Assembly (NCBI GenBank): GCA_964058805.1
Contig: CAXKVV010000246.1
Coordinates: 1 to 64,000, forward strand
Length of the DNA stretch: 64,000 bases
DNA from: Schoenoplectus triqueter
Taxonomy: Eukaryota; Streptophyta; Magnoliopsida; Poales; Cyperaceae
Direction: 5' to 3'
Part shown: piece after piece, positions 48,578 through 60,961 of the stretch
Numbering within the stretch: the first letter of the stretch is position 1
How the letters are laid out: each line of letters begins with the position of its first letter
Position numbers and translations under genes: made by a program
The notes under the pieces: model-generated
What the model was told of the DNA's origin: nothing
What the model saw: only the letters and a program-made list of their open reading frames with translations
The model's database searches: none

Positions 48578-50467
48578 TAGTTTGAATAGGTTTGTTTCCG
48601 TCATGAACATTGTTTTAAATAATTCGTGACCGCATGATTATCCATTTATGGGCGTCACATGTATATAAATATATATATATATATATGTATGTTTAATAAT
48701 ATGTGATATTTTTTAAATATTTATCTTATTAAAATTATAAAATTAATTATAAAATATATTTTTCTATAAAAATAAAAATTATATTAATATATTTTTTATT
48801 TTTTATTTTATTTTAAAATTCTTTAAAATAAATTATCGATTCAATTTTTTAAGATTTTTTTAGAATACATAATCACATATTATATAATCTACATATCGAA
48901 CTGCATATGCACTCACATGTCACATATGTGTTATGCAGTTGTTAGCTACATACATATTAAAATTCATATTTTAAAATCTTAATTATGAATTTATCAATGA
49001 AAGCATCATTATTATCACTAATTATGTAAATGACAAATAACTTTTAAAAATATAATTAAAATTAAAAAATTTAAATATATTCAATAAAAATGGAACATTT
49101 TTTGAATATTAAAGATGTATATAATAATAATATAACTAAATATGATAATCTTTAAATAATGATATTAAAAAAATTAAATCATGTTAAGAGTTAAATTTCA
49201 CCTAAAGTAAATCACATCCATCTATTTTAAATGAGGAGAGAGAAAAATTATATATAACTCTATGAACTTTTGGATTTAAGTAGATGAAGAAATTTGAATA
49301 AAATAATAGTGAAAAGGAATGATGAAATGATATACTTGAAAATTTTAAAAACTTAACCCTTTATGCATTAAAATTTTATTGTTATTGGATTTTGAACCTG
49401 ATTTGAACAAGCATTATAATTTTCTATATACTAAGCATTTAAGGTGCTAGAACTGTTATACACTTCATACCGTAATGGTTCACTGAGCCAGTGCTGAACA
49501 ATAACTCAATACAATTCTAGCCCATTGAAGCACAGCCCACTAGCCCATATATCATCCAGCCCAAATCCTTATTGTAGACAACACAGGAACTCATGATTTA
49601 TGTAAGATTGTAAAAGCATTTTTAGGATAAGCAATAAATTAAGAGGTAGGATTTGCTTGAATTCTAGGTCTGGTCTATCATTTTTGTCTATGGTATTCGA
49701 CTTAAAAAGTTTAAGCCCAATTTAGTTCATTCATTCTCTGTCTGAGTTTGTATGATCCTATTTATTATTCATCATTTATTTTATTTTTTTTAATTTTAAT
49801 TTTGAATCAAAGATTTTAAATAACAAATATAATACCATCGCTGAACAAATCTACTTTACTTTGAAGTTTGTTCATACAAAACATAATGTAAGTTTGGCAT
49901 CTTCATTCCATTTAATTAAATCCATGTATATTGACATGTCATATGTCACAGAGTTAAATAACTTAAGAAATTAAATGATCAAGAATGAATATACATAATA
50001 CTGTAACTTTACTGATTGTAATTACAATGACTAAGTTCAATTATCATCCTAGATCAGATCAGACAGGGGGCCTAACTATTCTGTGTTTAAACTCACTTTG
50101 ATCATTTAATAGGCGCCGCAAACCAGTAATAGCCGAATCAGCTCGGATAATCCGACTGCACAGAACCTTGAGCCTTGAAGAACAACGCTAATTACTGATT
50201 CTGATTCTAGTGCCTACTATGGTCAATAGAAAATCATAAATTAACCTTCTATACAGGAAGGATTTGAGGAAAGGATCATATTTCAGTATTTCAGTCTTGC
50301 TGATACGGTTATCCATTTGTTATTCATGATATGGACTGAAAGTTCACTAAAAGAGCCTATGGTATAAAATTAGGTGAGACTTTGTTCAATTCACTTTTCT
50401 TTGTTTTTCCCAGGACCGAAAAATTGCACTCTGGTACAGTAAGATCTAAATTTTAATATAAAAGAAG
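48578..50467. other. Intergenic; one exon-like minus-strand segment
   Basis: Mostly AT-rich with an (AT)n run inside the neighbouring insert. On the minus strand, an acceptor-like AATTAG near 50184 is followed by an open frame containing RLKVLCSRIIRADSAITGLR and a TGA near 50066. The composition is protein-like but no family is recognised and no partner exon was seen, so no gene is called. Confidence 0.25.
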
Positions 50468-50835
50468 GGTGGGGATCACTTGACAATGGACTATTTTGAC
50501 AATTTTAACAATGAAATTTTAAATAAATATAAAAATAGAATTTTTTTTTTATAGATATGTCTTTTTACTTATAAATTGATAATGTTTTAAATTTTATGTA
50601 ATTTCATTATCGCTTGGTAGTCCATCAGAGGCTATTAAAATTTTATACAATTTACAACGATTATAATTTAACGATTTTTGTTGGATTATCAAACGATAAT
50701 GAAATTGTATAAAATTTGAAACACTATCAATTTATTAGTAAAAAAAGAGTATATTTATATTTTTTTCTATTTTAATTTTTTTATATTTATTTAAGAGTTC
50801 ATTATTAAAATTATTAAAATAACGAAGATCACAAC
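50468..50835. mobile_element. Inverted-repeat MITE, family B, copy 2
   Basis: It starts GGTGGGGATCACTTGACAATGG-like. The inner arms carry AATTTCATTATCGCTTGGTA (about 50598) and its inverse ATCAAACGATAATGAAATT (about 50687), as in the copy at 30405-30735. The outer right end (AACGAAGATCACAACCC) is more diverged. Confidence 0.7.
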
Positions 50836-53144
50836 CCATAAAAGAAATACCCTTAAATATTGTATGGGACATTTCATCTGTCTAATGGGTAAACGACAAT
50901 TTGAGATATATAAATTAAAAATTTGAGACCATGAAAGGGACAGGATATCGATGGTTTCCCACCGTTTTCTTTATCTTCTTTTTCCTTCAATTTGAGGTTA
51001 CACTATTATATATGTATTATATTTTATAATGATCGGCTGATGCTACATGCATGTATCTCAATTTAAGATTCCTGATCTTAAGAATGAGAAACCAGTTAAG
51101 TTTCACTATTTAAAAAATAACGACACATTATTTTACACAATTCCCAATTTTTTAATCAAAGGAGTTTCTGTAACAAAAAATCTAGAAATTTAAAGCTGGT
51201 TTATTAAAATTTTGATGCATGTTCTTTAGTTGAGAAATTCGAATAAACTATTTAGAAATTCTAAGATCGAAATTTAATATGATAAATACGGCTCAATCAG
51301 CAAGTAATACACACATACACACACACACACAAAAGAATGTAGCTTTCATCCAACTAACAAATACTTCTGAATTCAACGATGAAGATGGACTTTTATGCAC
51401 ATATATAGAAAGCATCCAAAACATAGGAGAGTCAAATAAGACTGCAAGGATATCCTTATTTGTCCTAAATTTCGTGAATTATCCAGAATTTTGAAGTTTA
51501 TAAACTTCCAAATCAGCACTTAAAATTGACTTCTAGAAGATGCTCCAATTGTGATGGGTACCTACTTCAATTCAACGCAAACACATAATTCCTATAAAAT
51601 TCCAGCTAAGCAATGATGCCAGTTGTTATTACAGGATACAGATATTCATCAAAGGGAACAATAAATAAAAGAAAAAGAAAAACATTCTTATGGAACAAGG
51701 CAAGTACAACGCCAGCTACGTGACAGGATATAATGCATGTCAAATTTAATATTGTCTAAACTTTTAAAGTCGAATTTACTCTTAATTAGCTGTTACTCTT
51801 TGGGGTTTAATTCACTGATGATTATTTTTTCGGTAAAATTCAAGAGAAATTAAGGTGGAAACATTCATCCTCTATATTAATTCATTCGAATATTTTTCTA
51901 CATTTTTAATTCTCTACAATAAAATAATAATTAAAATTTCTAAATTGCCTTAATTATCAATAGACACTACTAAATCTCAAACATACAAATTTGCACACAA
52001 AAATAATGCTTTAACCAACTGTATTTTTAAAAACAATCTTACATTTTGATTAAGTACTCTTCAACTACCAATTTTGCTAGTAACGTGGACGTTGATTGCT
52101 ATGGGACTCCTAGATTTTTATCTAAAAGAAAATATGTCGATATTAATTACAATATAGGATTGCATGTAATTAAACTTCCAAGTTGTTCCACAGAATGCTT
52201 GGGATTGTTGTTTGCAACACAACACATGATTTTTTATATTATTTTGGAATTCGTACTGATACAAATTATAAAAAGATTAAATAGTCCACATGTTGTGCGC
52301 CATAACAGAGAAAATGAATTCGCCAAGATGCATCAAAGTTTTGAGACACAATATCGTCACAATTAATGCACTATTGAAGCTCAATATTAGTTAAACTGAA
52401 GTTGAATAAAAGATTTGTAACGCTTAATTTCTTAAATAAAGGCATGATCACACAAGATAATTTTATTTATAGAGAGCATCGAAGGAAAAACAAAGGAGAA
52501 TTTGTGAATAAAATCAAATTGTAACCCAAAAGACGGCAAGAGACAAAGGTGAAATTAGGCGAACATGTAAATATTTTTTCTTTTTCTTTTCCTATTTGAG
52601 ACATTACTGAATCACGCTAGTGTTTAAATGCAGAAGAGAAATATATTTGATGACGTCAGCAAGTGCGCAAACACTCACCAGTAGCGGAGCTACAGCCTAA
52701 ATTATGAAGTGGCAAACTGGCAATTGAATCACAGACAAGAGTAAATATTTTTTTTCATGAGAGAAGAGAGGTCATTTTATTGTCCAAACTTAAACAAAAG
52801 TTAAATATTAGTATATTTTTTTATATATATTTAATTTTGAAGGGGGGCCATGACCCAAATAGAGAGAGCTCGCCACTTACACTCACAAACTAGCATACTA
52901 ACAAGTAACGAATATTACAACTACGAGCCACCACTATGAGAAATTAATATATTTTTCTCTTTTTACATGATAATTTGTGCTCTCGCCAGTCGCCACTATG
53001 AGCCAGGACCCACATAAATATTAACAAATGTTGCAACTGGAATTAATATTTGATATATCAAAGAACGACTCTTAAGTTAAGTATTCTTGAACCAACGGTC
53101 TAGCATCAAAGAAATATAATAATCAATTATGGGAGTAAATTTAG
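50836..53144. other. Intergenic, no gene called
   Basis: Contains a (CA)n microsatellite (about 51302-51332). A block near 52680-52880 begins AGTAGCGGAGCTACAGCC and ends with GGGGGGCCATGACCC..GCTCGCCACTTAC, resembling ends of decayed transposons. A 106-codon frame at 52046-52366 has no recognisable motif and lacks codon-bias support. Confidence 0.35.
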
Positions 53145-53500
53145 GTACTCTTAAGAATATAGAGTCTTTTTGTGATTCTAACTCAAAAATATATTAAATT
53201 ATTTTCAAATTTTAATTTATCATGTTCATTAAATTCTTCATATGAAAATCTCGTATGATACAAAAAAAAATAGAGTGTTTTGAGTTTTTTTGTCAATATT
53301 TTTCATTTTCAAAAATAATGTACAAATATTAAATATTTTATTATTTTTAGAGTTGGTTTTTCAAAATTAAAAATTTTTACATAAAAATTTAAAACAACCC
53401 AAATTTTTATATCTCGCAAAATTTTTATATAAAGAACATAATAAAAATTAGAGATGATTTAATGTATTTTTTGTGTTAAAAACACAAAATAACTCTGTGT
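53145..53500. mobile_element. Inverted-repeat MITE, family A, copy 3 (decayed)
   Basis: It follows the family A order: AACTCAAAAATATATTAAAT, then TTTTAATTTATCATGTTCAT, CATATGAAAATCTCG, and inverted partners CTCGCAAAATTTTTATATAAAG and GATGATTTAATGTATTTTTTG. The termini and the GGGATGCAAAAATTTGG core are heavily mutated. Confidence 0.6.
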
Positions 53501-55171
53501 TTCTAAAAATAGACTAGTTTTACTTTAATTATGATTTCATTTATATAATAATAATCATAATAATTAATATTTTGACGAAACATGTCAAACTTTTTGAACG
53601 TATAATTTCCCATGTTACATGTTTACTATCGAATGTGTGCAGACAAGCACACTCCAATAAAACACTGCCAAACAAACATGAACGTATAATTTCAGAATTA
53701 TTACAACATGAAATTATATATCCGATAACTACGAGGAGCTTGCAGGAATTGTACCCATTTTTTTGTATTGTATTCACTCGGATTCGCTGGAATAAAGGCT
53801 CTAACATGTTCAGCAATTAATGCTAGTAGTAGAACCAACATTCTTTTTCTACACTCCAAAAAATAAAAATTTACAATCTTTCTTTAGAGTATGCAATATA
53901 TAATAGACCTTATATAAAACACTCAAAAGAAAAAACTTTTGCAATATTTTTTTTAATTATGCAATATATAACAGACCTTATATAAAAGTAGTGTTTTTAG
54001 ATTTAAAATTTCATTTAAATTACTAAAGTATTTTGTTATAATATTCTTTTAGGAAATATAAATCTAATATAAATAACTTTCATTAGATTCAACAGAAATG
54101 TAATGTACATTTTAGTTTTAAAATCATTCAATTAATATGAAACTAATATAATCCACATTCTACAAATATGGTTTTAGTTCAACTTAAAAACAATAGTAGC
54201 ATAAATTAACATACTAATTTGGATATAGATAAAAAAATTGAACATTCTAAATAATATAAATTTTATTAACAAATATCATTTTTTATTTATCCATCATCTT
54301 GCAAATAAGTATGCAACAAAAAATTTGTTATGAATTAAGATTCAAAAAATACATTAAAAAAATAGAGTAAAATATGAACTCAATATTGAAATGTAGAATA
54401 CTAAGAGATTGACATGATGAGCACACCATACTCACAAGTGCAACTAGCTAAGTCGAGCTAAGCAAAGCTCAAGGTTAGTTCGCTAAGCAAATAAGTTGAG
54501 CTAGCTCATTAAACATTTTAATTTCGAGTCAAAATATTTGAATTGAGATCATTCATTAAATTAACAAGCTAACTGAATTAGCTCATTAAGCCTCATTTAA
54601 TAGTTAATAATAAATTTTTATCATTATTTGTATCAAAATTTATACAAAAATTAATGAAATCCCTAATAATAATATATTTCACTCAAATTTGATATATATA
54701 TATATATATGACAATAATAATTTAGTATATATCATACTATAAACTATTTACTATACTAAAAATTCATAATAGAATAATATAAATAATAAATATTAATAGT
54801 TTATCGAGTCAAATGAGACAAATAAGCCGAGTCCATCCAAACTTAAGTTTGGCTCATTACTTAATGATCTTGACGAGCTGATTCGTTAACAACTTAGTCC
54901 ATTAACAGATGAACCAATAGTGAGTTGATCCCAAACCGTTCCATGAATCTTTTTGTCAGCTCTAGATGCAAGATCTAAATTGTAGAACAGGTTCATTTAC
55001 AAGTAACGAACAGTATTCAAAATGAATTGCCACGTATTTGTGGGGGTTAGGCATCTCGACGCGTTATAAGAAGGAATTATAATTGGGATGAGAACAACTA
55101 CCAACCCAGATATTTCTCAAATCTCTCAGTCTCACCTTAAGCAAAGCAAAGAAGAAACATTTAAGTATTAA
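53501..55171. other. Intergenic upstream of the AIFM2-like gene
   Basis: Includes a direct repeat of TATGCAATATATAA..AGACCTTATATAAAA (about 53890 and 53955), and a block rich in GAGCTA/AGCTCA words (about 54440-54960) that resembles the 180-793 element but lacks clear ends. The last 150 bases are the presumed promoter, with a CCACGTA motif near 55030 and a TTATAAGAAGG box near 55065. Confidence 0.4.
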
Positions 55172-57486
55172 ATGGGGGAAGCTGGAAAAGGAACCAAGAA
55201 CGTGGTGGTGATAGGAGGCGGCGTGGGCGGGTCACTTCTTGCCAAGTCGCTTCAGTTTGATTCAAACCTAGCGCTTATTGATCCGTATGGTTTTTTTTTT
55301 CAAAATCCACTTCCGTTTCTTTGATAGATTGTTTAAATTCATGGTTTGGATTGTCAACGGTGCTTAATTTCCTCTCTGCTTTGATCAATTTTTGAGGTTT
55401 TGTTTCCCCCTTAATTTGGTGAAATTCAATCCTTCTATTTTCTATCTCTGCTTCGTATGGACAGGCTGGAATGAGGGTTTTAGGGGTTTGTTAATAGTTA
55501 TGGAAGTTTGAAATATAAGCCATTGAAAGTTCATAATTGCGACTTTTTGTTGAGAAAAAAAAACATAACTGAAGTTTTGTCCAACAACCTTTTTCCAATA
55601 TTATTTCCTGAAGTTTATTTAGTATTCCATTTTTTTCTATGTTTTGCTAAATAAGTAAATATTATTCTACTATCAAGTATCAACTATTCACTGGAAACTA
55701 AAACAATTACCAATTATTTGTTGGGTGTCAATGCAGACGAGTGAATTCTACCTTCCTGGTCCAAACTGAAATCCAGCTTATTACAATTATTGAGTATTGA
55801 CAGAATATTCTTTTATTCATTATAATTCATCTCCAGCTTCGATAATTAACGGAGATGTCATTTTCTGCAAAAGTACCAATAAAAATTGTGTATTTTAGGT
55901 TCTTGACGCCTTATATGAATTTACTGACTTGGGATTGCTTTCTTGTTATTTCATTAAACAGAAAAGATTATTTTGACATACCATGGACGGATCTCCGGTC
56001 GATGGTGGAGCCCACATTTGCTGAGAAAGCACTCATTAAACACTCAGAGTACCTCAGCAACGGCACAACCATCATTTCATGTGCAATTGATATTACAGCA
56101 ACTGAGGTGTTAACTGATGAAGGTCGTGCTGTGCCGTATGATTTTCTTGTTGTGGCTACTGGTCACAACGAGGCCATTCCCAAAACCAAAACCGAGAGAC
56201 TCGAGCAGTTTAAAAAAGGTACTTCCATATATTGAATCTAACTTACCTATAAGTGTTACTTAGATTCGATTTGGATGTTATGATATTGTTTGATAGTTAA
56301 TTCACCCGACCATATTAAAATGTTTCCTCTTAAAGCAAGTTGTATTCCTTCTAATAAAGGAAAGCTTGTTAGGTGCCAGGTCATTTGCATAATTACTCTT
56401 CCAATTTGCTCTAATAGAAATGCCCCTTAAACTTCACCTGCATGGCTGTATATGATGAATAATATTTCAATTTTTTTTGTAAAAAGATTAGTCAGAATGT
56501 TAATTTTTTTTGTTCTAATTTCACTTGCATATGCTTTAAACAGATCAAGATAAGATAAAATCTGCAAGTTCAATCCTGATTATCGGAGGCGGCCCCACGG
56601 GAGTCGAATTAGCTGGGGAGATCGTAACTGACTTCCCTGATAAAAAGGTTACTTTGGTTCACAAAGGACCGCGGTTGCTTGAATTCATTGGTATGAAGGC
56701 CTCCACAAAGGCCATGAAATGGCTGAAGTCAAAGAAAGTGGAGGTGCTTCTGGAACAAACCATAGACCTAGACTCTATTTCAGAGAGTTCCTGTGAATTC
56801 ACGACATCGACTGGTACAACTATCACAGCAGATTGTCACTTTGTTACCATAGGAAAGCCGCTTAGTTCGGGTTGGATGAGAGAAACTATATTGAAGGATA
56901 GCTTAGATGAACGTGGTAGATTGAAGGTGGATGATAAATTAAGGGTTAAAGGTCATGACAAAATTTTTGCCATTGGAGATATTACTGATGTTAAGGTATG
57001 ATCTCAAGTATTTTTGCCATTGGAGATATGATCTCAAGTATTTTTTATCATAGAAGAACATGTTTAAAACTCAAAAAAAATTAAAGCAATCCAACTAAGA
57101 GCAATCGTATTTTTTATTGACATTAAGTATATACATATAGTAGTATCTTTAATGATAACTAAACAAAAAAGGAAGAATTGCATACATGAAACTATTATTA
57201 ACTGATCTTGGGGAATTTGATTTGAGAGCAGGAACTAAAACAAGGATACCTAGCTCAAGCACACGCCACAGTGGTTGCCAAGAACATAAAATTGCTAATA
57301 AAGGGAGAGGACTCAAGCTTAGCTGCTTACAAGCCGAGTTCTGCATTGGCAATTGTTTCCTTGGGGCGCAAAAGTGCAGTCGCTCAATTCCCATTCATGA
57401 CCATTTCAGGCTGCTTCCCCGGCATGATCAAGTCTAAGGACCTGTTTCTAGGTAAAACCAGAAAACTCATGGGTGTAGACCCTTAA
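55172..57486 (+). CDS. FAD/NAD(P)H-dependent oxidoreductase, AIFM2/FSP1-like
   Basis: Four exons, 55172-55284, 55962-56218, 56544-56995 and 57232-57486, join in frame with GT-AG borders and give 358 aa. Animal AIFM2/FSP1 reduces quinones with NAD(P)H; plant relatives are annotated as AIF-homologous FAD oxidoreductases, and the substrate here is unknown. The FAD-binding Rossmann motif is VVVIGGGVGG (G15-x-G17-x2-G20), the NAD(P)H motif is IIGGGPTGVE (G138-G140...G143, E145), and the second FAD contact is the ..FAIGDI.. motif (G268-D269). DYFDIPWTDLRSMVEP follows the first beta-alpha-beta unit. The start was chosen because it directly precedes the Rossmann strand, as in the family. G2 is present, but K6 makes N-myristoylation unlikely. 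No transmembrane segment is evident. No break was found. Confidence 0.93.
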
Positions 57487-58495
57487 AATTTTCCGTAGTA
57501 CACGATGCTTGAATTTGTGTTGTATGTATTTTGCACTTGATATTTGTGTGTGATGTGTGTAAATATAATATGCTTTTGGATGCATCTCTGTTTTACGAGT
57601 TTAATTTTGCTAGTTTTCTGTTGTTTGGAGATAAGAGCATGTGTTACACTACATTTTAAGTCTATTGTGTTATTGGTTGTAAGTTGGTATTGGGAAATAC
57701 TTCTCCTTTATTTATTGAATTTGATTAAAATAAACTTGATAAAATATATAGCATTTTTTTCGTAAAACTAATTAATTGCCACAATACAAATATTCATTAT
57801 GTTATATTATTGTATTGTATCATATATTGTATTGTATCATATGATATCGTATGGTATAGTATCGTATCGTAGTGTTTTGTTATTTATATTTTGAATCCAA
57901 AGAGTTGATCCATATATATAATACAAAAACAAAATTACGCTAATGTATGGACCTAAAGAAAAATATCTTGGGAGTTAATTTATAAGAGCTGCGTTAGTTT
58001 TAAGAGAGGTATATTTTGTATTAATTAATAGCTTCTCTGACGTAGTAGAGGAGGACGTAATTGAGACAGAGGGACTTCATACTAGAGGAGAAAATAAGAA
58101 AGATAATCATGCGTTCCTCTACTTGATTGAAATAAAATAAAAATTAAGGATTTACTTGAACTAGAGAGATTAATTGATGAATAGACATAGTTTTCTATAT
58201 AAGATTTTATAATCATATTTATAATATTTTTTGCTGGTTGATATACCCAATTTATGTACATATTTTTTTCTGTTCTTCTTATTTCGATATAGATTAATTA
58301 CTTTGTTCAATATATTCCTATACTTATATAACATTTTTTTCACTAGTTTGAGACCCATATTAAATTATATTTCAATCGCAAATGAATTTTTAGTAATTAC
58401 TAATTTTACGTTCAGAAGTCATATTTTTTTTCTAATAATATGTGAACCACTATTTGCAAAGAGATAAAATTTTCATTTTTTTAATTTCGTTGAAT
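57487..58495. other. 3' UTR and intergenic sequence
   Basis: The first about 250 bases are the likely 3' UTR of the AIFM2-like gene. A degenerate TATTGTATCATA/ATCGTATCG repeat lies at about 57805-57875. No gene is recognised in the remainder. Confidence 0.45.
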
Positions 58496-58511
58496 ACATT
58501 ATCAATCACTT

Positions 58512-59016
58512 TTTTTTGAAAAAAGTGGAATATATCCACTAGTTTCATTGAAACTGAGAGCCTACAATATCCATAGCCCGATACGATACTAAACATATGA
58601 TACCTAAATCAGATTTACATTGTTCATAAAACTAAAACCACTACACCACACATACATCATCGGAGAGTGCTAATCATCAAAAGAGCACAAAAACAACCTA
58701 GCAACACAGAAGAACTGAGTTTTGATCAACTACGATAAAGAAACAAAAGCTACAAAGATAAATTGTTTAGGGTAACATAAGAGTCATTAATCTCTCTTTC
58801 AGACAAAGGAATTTCCATAACTACTTGGGTAACCTCCTGTTCCCTCACTGATATTTTCTCTACCCCTCTTCCTTTGACAGCCCCACGGCTAAATCCTGAA
58901 CGTGCAGAGAGAGAGCTTCCACGTCCTGTGGCAAAATAATCGATAAGTGCAACAAAGTAGCTTTGTCTTTATTTTCACATCAATATCGAGCCGGACTAAT
59001 AATTTGCATTCCTATC
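58512..59016 (-). mobile_element. Retroposed insertion, probably 5'-truncated LINE (505 bp)
   Basis: A 16-bp perfect direct repeat, ACATTATCAATCACTT, flanks the insert (58496-58511 and 59017-59032). Read on the minus strand the insert ends in a short A-run beside the duplication, the signature of target-primed reverse transcription. An open minus-strand frame (about 58945 to a stop near 58755) contains GRGSSLSARSGFSRGAVKGR and VREQEVTQVVMEIPLSERE. Gly/Arg-rich tails occur after the zinc knuckle of plant L1 ORF1, but no reverse transcriptase is present, so a retroposed host transcript remains possible. Confidence 0.65.
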
Positions 59017-59069
59017 ACATTATCAATCACTTAACTTACACTTTTAAATATATATTACAAGAAATAGAC

Positions 59070-59395
59070 ATATTTTCACAATATAATAATATAAAAGAAC
59101 ATATTATTTAACTTCAATTGATGATGTGTTTTAAATTTTATGCATCTAAAAGACGTTTGATATTTTATCAATGATCTAGAGTCTTAGACCATTCAAATTC
59201 ATTAAATTTTAGTGATCATCGATAAAGTATCAAATGACATTTAACTACATGAAATTTTAAAACAATACATGAAATTTTAAAACAATAAATCAATAGTTCA
59301 ATAATATTTCTACAAAGATCTTTTATTGTCTGAATTTATTTGAAAACCAAATGTCAAGATTGTTAAAATAATCATTCAAGTGATTTTTCCCCTCT
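59070..59395. mobile_element. Inverted-repeat MITE, family B, copy 3 (decayed)
   Basis: The right end CATTCAAGTGATTTTTCCCC is the inverse of the GGGGATCACTTG left end of copy 2. It has inner inverted blocks (TTTGATATTTTATCAATGAT and ATCATCGATAAAGTATCAAA) and the GTTTTAAATTTTATG segment. A 21-bp tandem copy ACATGAAATTTTAAAACAAT lies near 59248-59288. The outer left end is uncertain. Confidence 0.5.
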
Positions 59396-60090
59396 TACTT
59401 TTTAAAATACTAATTGTTTGATATAGTTTATTTTATGATTTATGTTTGCATTGAGATATAAAATAAGTCTTTGATATTCTGTATTTCTGCAACAAAGTAG
59501 TACTTAAAAAAATATAGATTAAATTATATATTATTCAAAATATTAATAAAAATTACATACGGTCTTTCATCATTTTTATGAGAATGAATTGTACATTGTC
59601 CTATTCGGGAAAAATACTGTTCACAAAATGTTTGCTTTTGGGAAAAAAATCGAATAAGAGTTTTATTGTATGATATGTCATGCAATTATTACTTATTTTT
59701 CAGACTATATTATATATTTCATAATGGTGCTAACCATCACTTATCATATATTAAAAAGAGTAAATTTGTCATAAAATTATAATTTCTCATATTTTTATTG
59801 TTTTTTAATTCATGTAATTGGTAAATTTACCATGTGATATTATAAATGCATGTGAATTTATAATGAGATGCTAGAGAAAATAAATTAATTATTTGTCCAT
59901 CAGCGTCTAGCCATAAATTAAGAAATATACAATTAGAGAAACAACAATTATGAAATCGATATGGTCTTTCGGCAGTGTGGCGTTTATTTTTCTTTCACTA
60001 TTGTAGTTATTGTGTATATTTTCTTTGTTCTCTAGATTCATGTAGTCTTTTCTTTTGGATTTTTTTAGTTTTTTTTTTTTGAGAAAAAAA
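59396..60090. other. Intergenic, no gene seen
   Basis: AT-rich sequence with T-runs near 60061-60080. No reading frame or repeat with readable ends was found. Confidence 0.4.
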
Positions 60091-60326
60091 TGTGGATGGA
60101 TTTTGATATAACGAGAGAGAGAATGAGAGAGAACAATCTTTTGATTATCTTGGAGTTAATTGATTATAATGTCTAAATCTCTATTTATAGGCTAATGATT
60201 TAACAAATTAACCATTTAATTTAACTAACTAATCATATTGCTAAACATCTCTCATATCATAGCTCTCACAATATCTTCTATACAATTCTACTAATCTCAA
60301 TCTATACTCTAACATCCCCTCTCAAA
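60091..60326 (-). mobile_element. LTR fragment with polypurine tract (copia-like, minus strand)
   Basis: Read on the minus strand, TTTGAGAGGGGA (60326-60315) is a polypurine tract directly followed by TGTTAGAGTATAGATTGAGA, an LTR start, continuing through TATAAATAGAGATTTAGACA to a CA end near 60104 or 60091. This is the 3' end of an LTR retrotransposon whose body would lie to the right (60327 on), on the same strand as the fused gene fragments. The left flank gives no clear target duplication. Confidence 0.6.
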
Positions 60327-60758
60327 CTCATCGTGCGGTACGCATGATGAGTTTGCACATCTCACGAGTTCTAATATCTCGATTCATGAATTTGATCTCC
60401 AATTGCATCATGGGTCTTCTTGAAGGAAGATAGAAGAAAGAAGAGTTTTTTTAGCTCAAGAAAAACTATAGATTGTTTCATACTCGTTTGAGTCATTTTG
60501 AAACATCAAATAGAAGATTTTTTGTCATTTTTAACAACAATTTGAGACTTGTTTGAGTTCTCTTGAAAGAAAAGAAAAAATGAATAGAAACCCGATGCAT
60601 GGTTTGATCATTAAAAATTTAATTGGGAATAAAGGTTAGGTTAGAAATTATAGGAAAAATTTAAAGAATTGAAGATGAAATTAGATTTGGAAGAGTTTAG
60701 GACAGCCTCGGCAACATTCTCCTCTGCTCTTGATTTTTGGAGTTGTCTCTTTCTTTGC
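60327..60758 (-). other. Sequence between LTR fragment and fused gene fragments
   Basis: The first 100 bases (CTCAAACTCATCGTGCGG on) look like the 3' internal end of a copia element. The rest is AT-rich with no clear frame until CAGCCTCGGCAACATTCTCC near 60703, where composition changes towards the gene fragments. Confidence 0.35.
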
Positions 60759-60961
60759 CTAAGCCGCAGCTTTTGGCTTCAGAGCAGTAGCCTTCTTTGG
60801 CTTGACAAGAGACAGCTTGGCTTTGGGCTTAGCTGCTGGTTTGGATTTGGTTTTAGCATCTACCTTGACTTTGGATGGTGAAATCACATATTTTGTAACA
60901 TTTCCCTTTAGTTTCATGCTAGCCTTTGGCTTAGTGGTTTGGCAGGTATAAATTTTGGTTT
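60759..60961 (-). pseudogene. Lys/Pro/Ala-rich fragment resembling a histone H1 tail (copy 1)
   Basis: A minus-strand frame reads TKPKASMKLKGNVTKYVISP, then KSKPAAKPKAK, KPKKATALKPKAAA and a stop at 60761-60759. Repeated K-P-A-K motifs without other sequence types are typical of linker-histone C-terminal tails. It abuts the CutA fragment (KPKFIPAKP continues the CutA frame) with a one-base shift inside the join. Another Lys-rich nuclear protein is possible. Confidence 0.45.

Noticed and set aside
52046..52366. 106-codon plus-strand frame
   Set aside because: No motif, no splice context, AT-driven composition and no recognisable relatives; chance open frame is likelier.
53541..53820. Overlapping frames of 82 and 91 codons on opposite strands
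   Set aside because: Open on both strands at once with no family match; typical of chance in a short GC-poor segment.
55855..55961. Upstream extension of exon 2 of the AIFM2-like gene
   Set aside because: It is intron read-through: using the acceptor at 55960-55961 restores the split proline codon and the family sequence.
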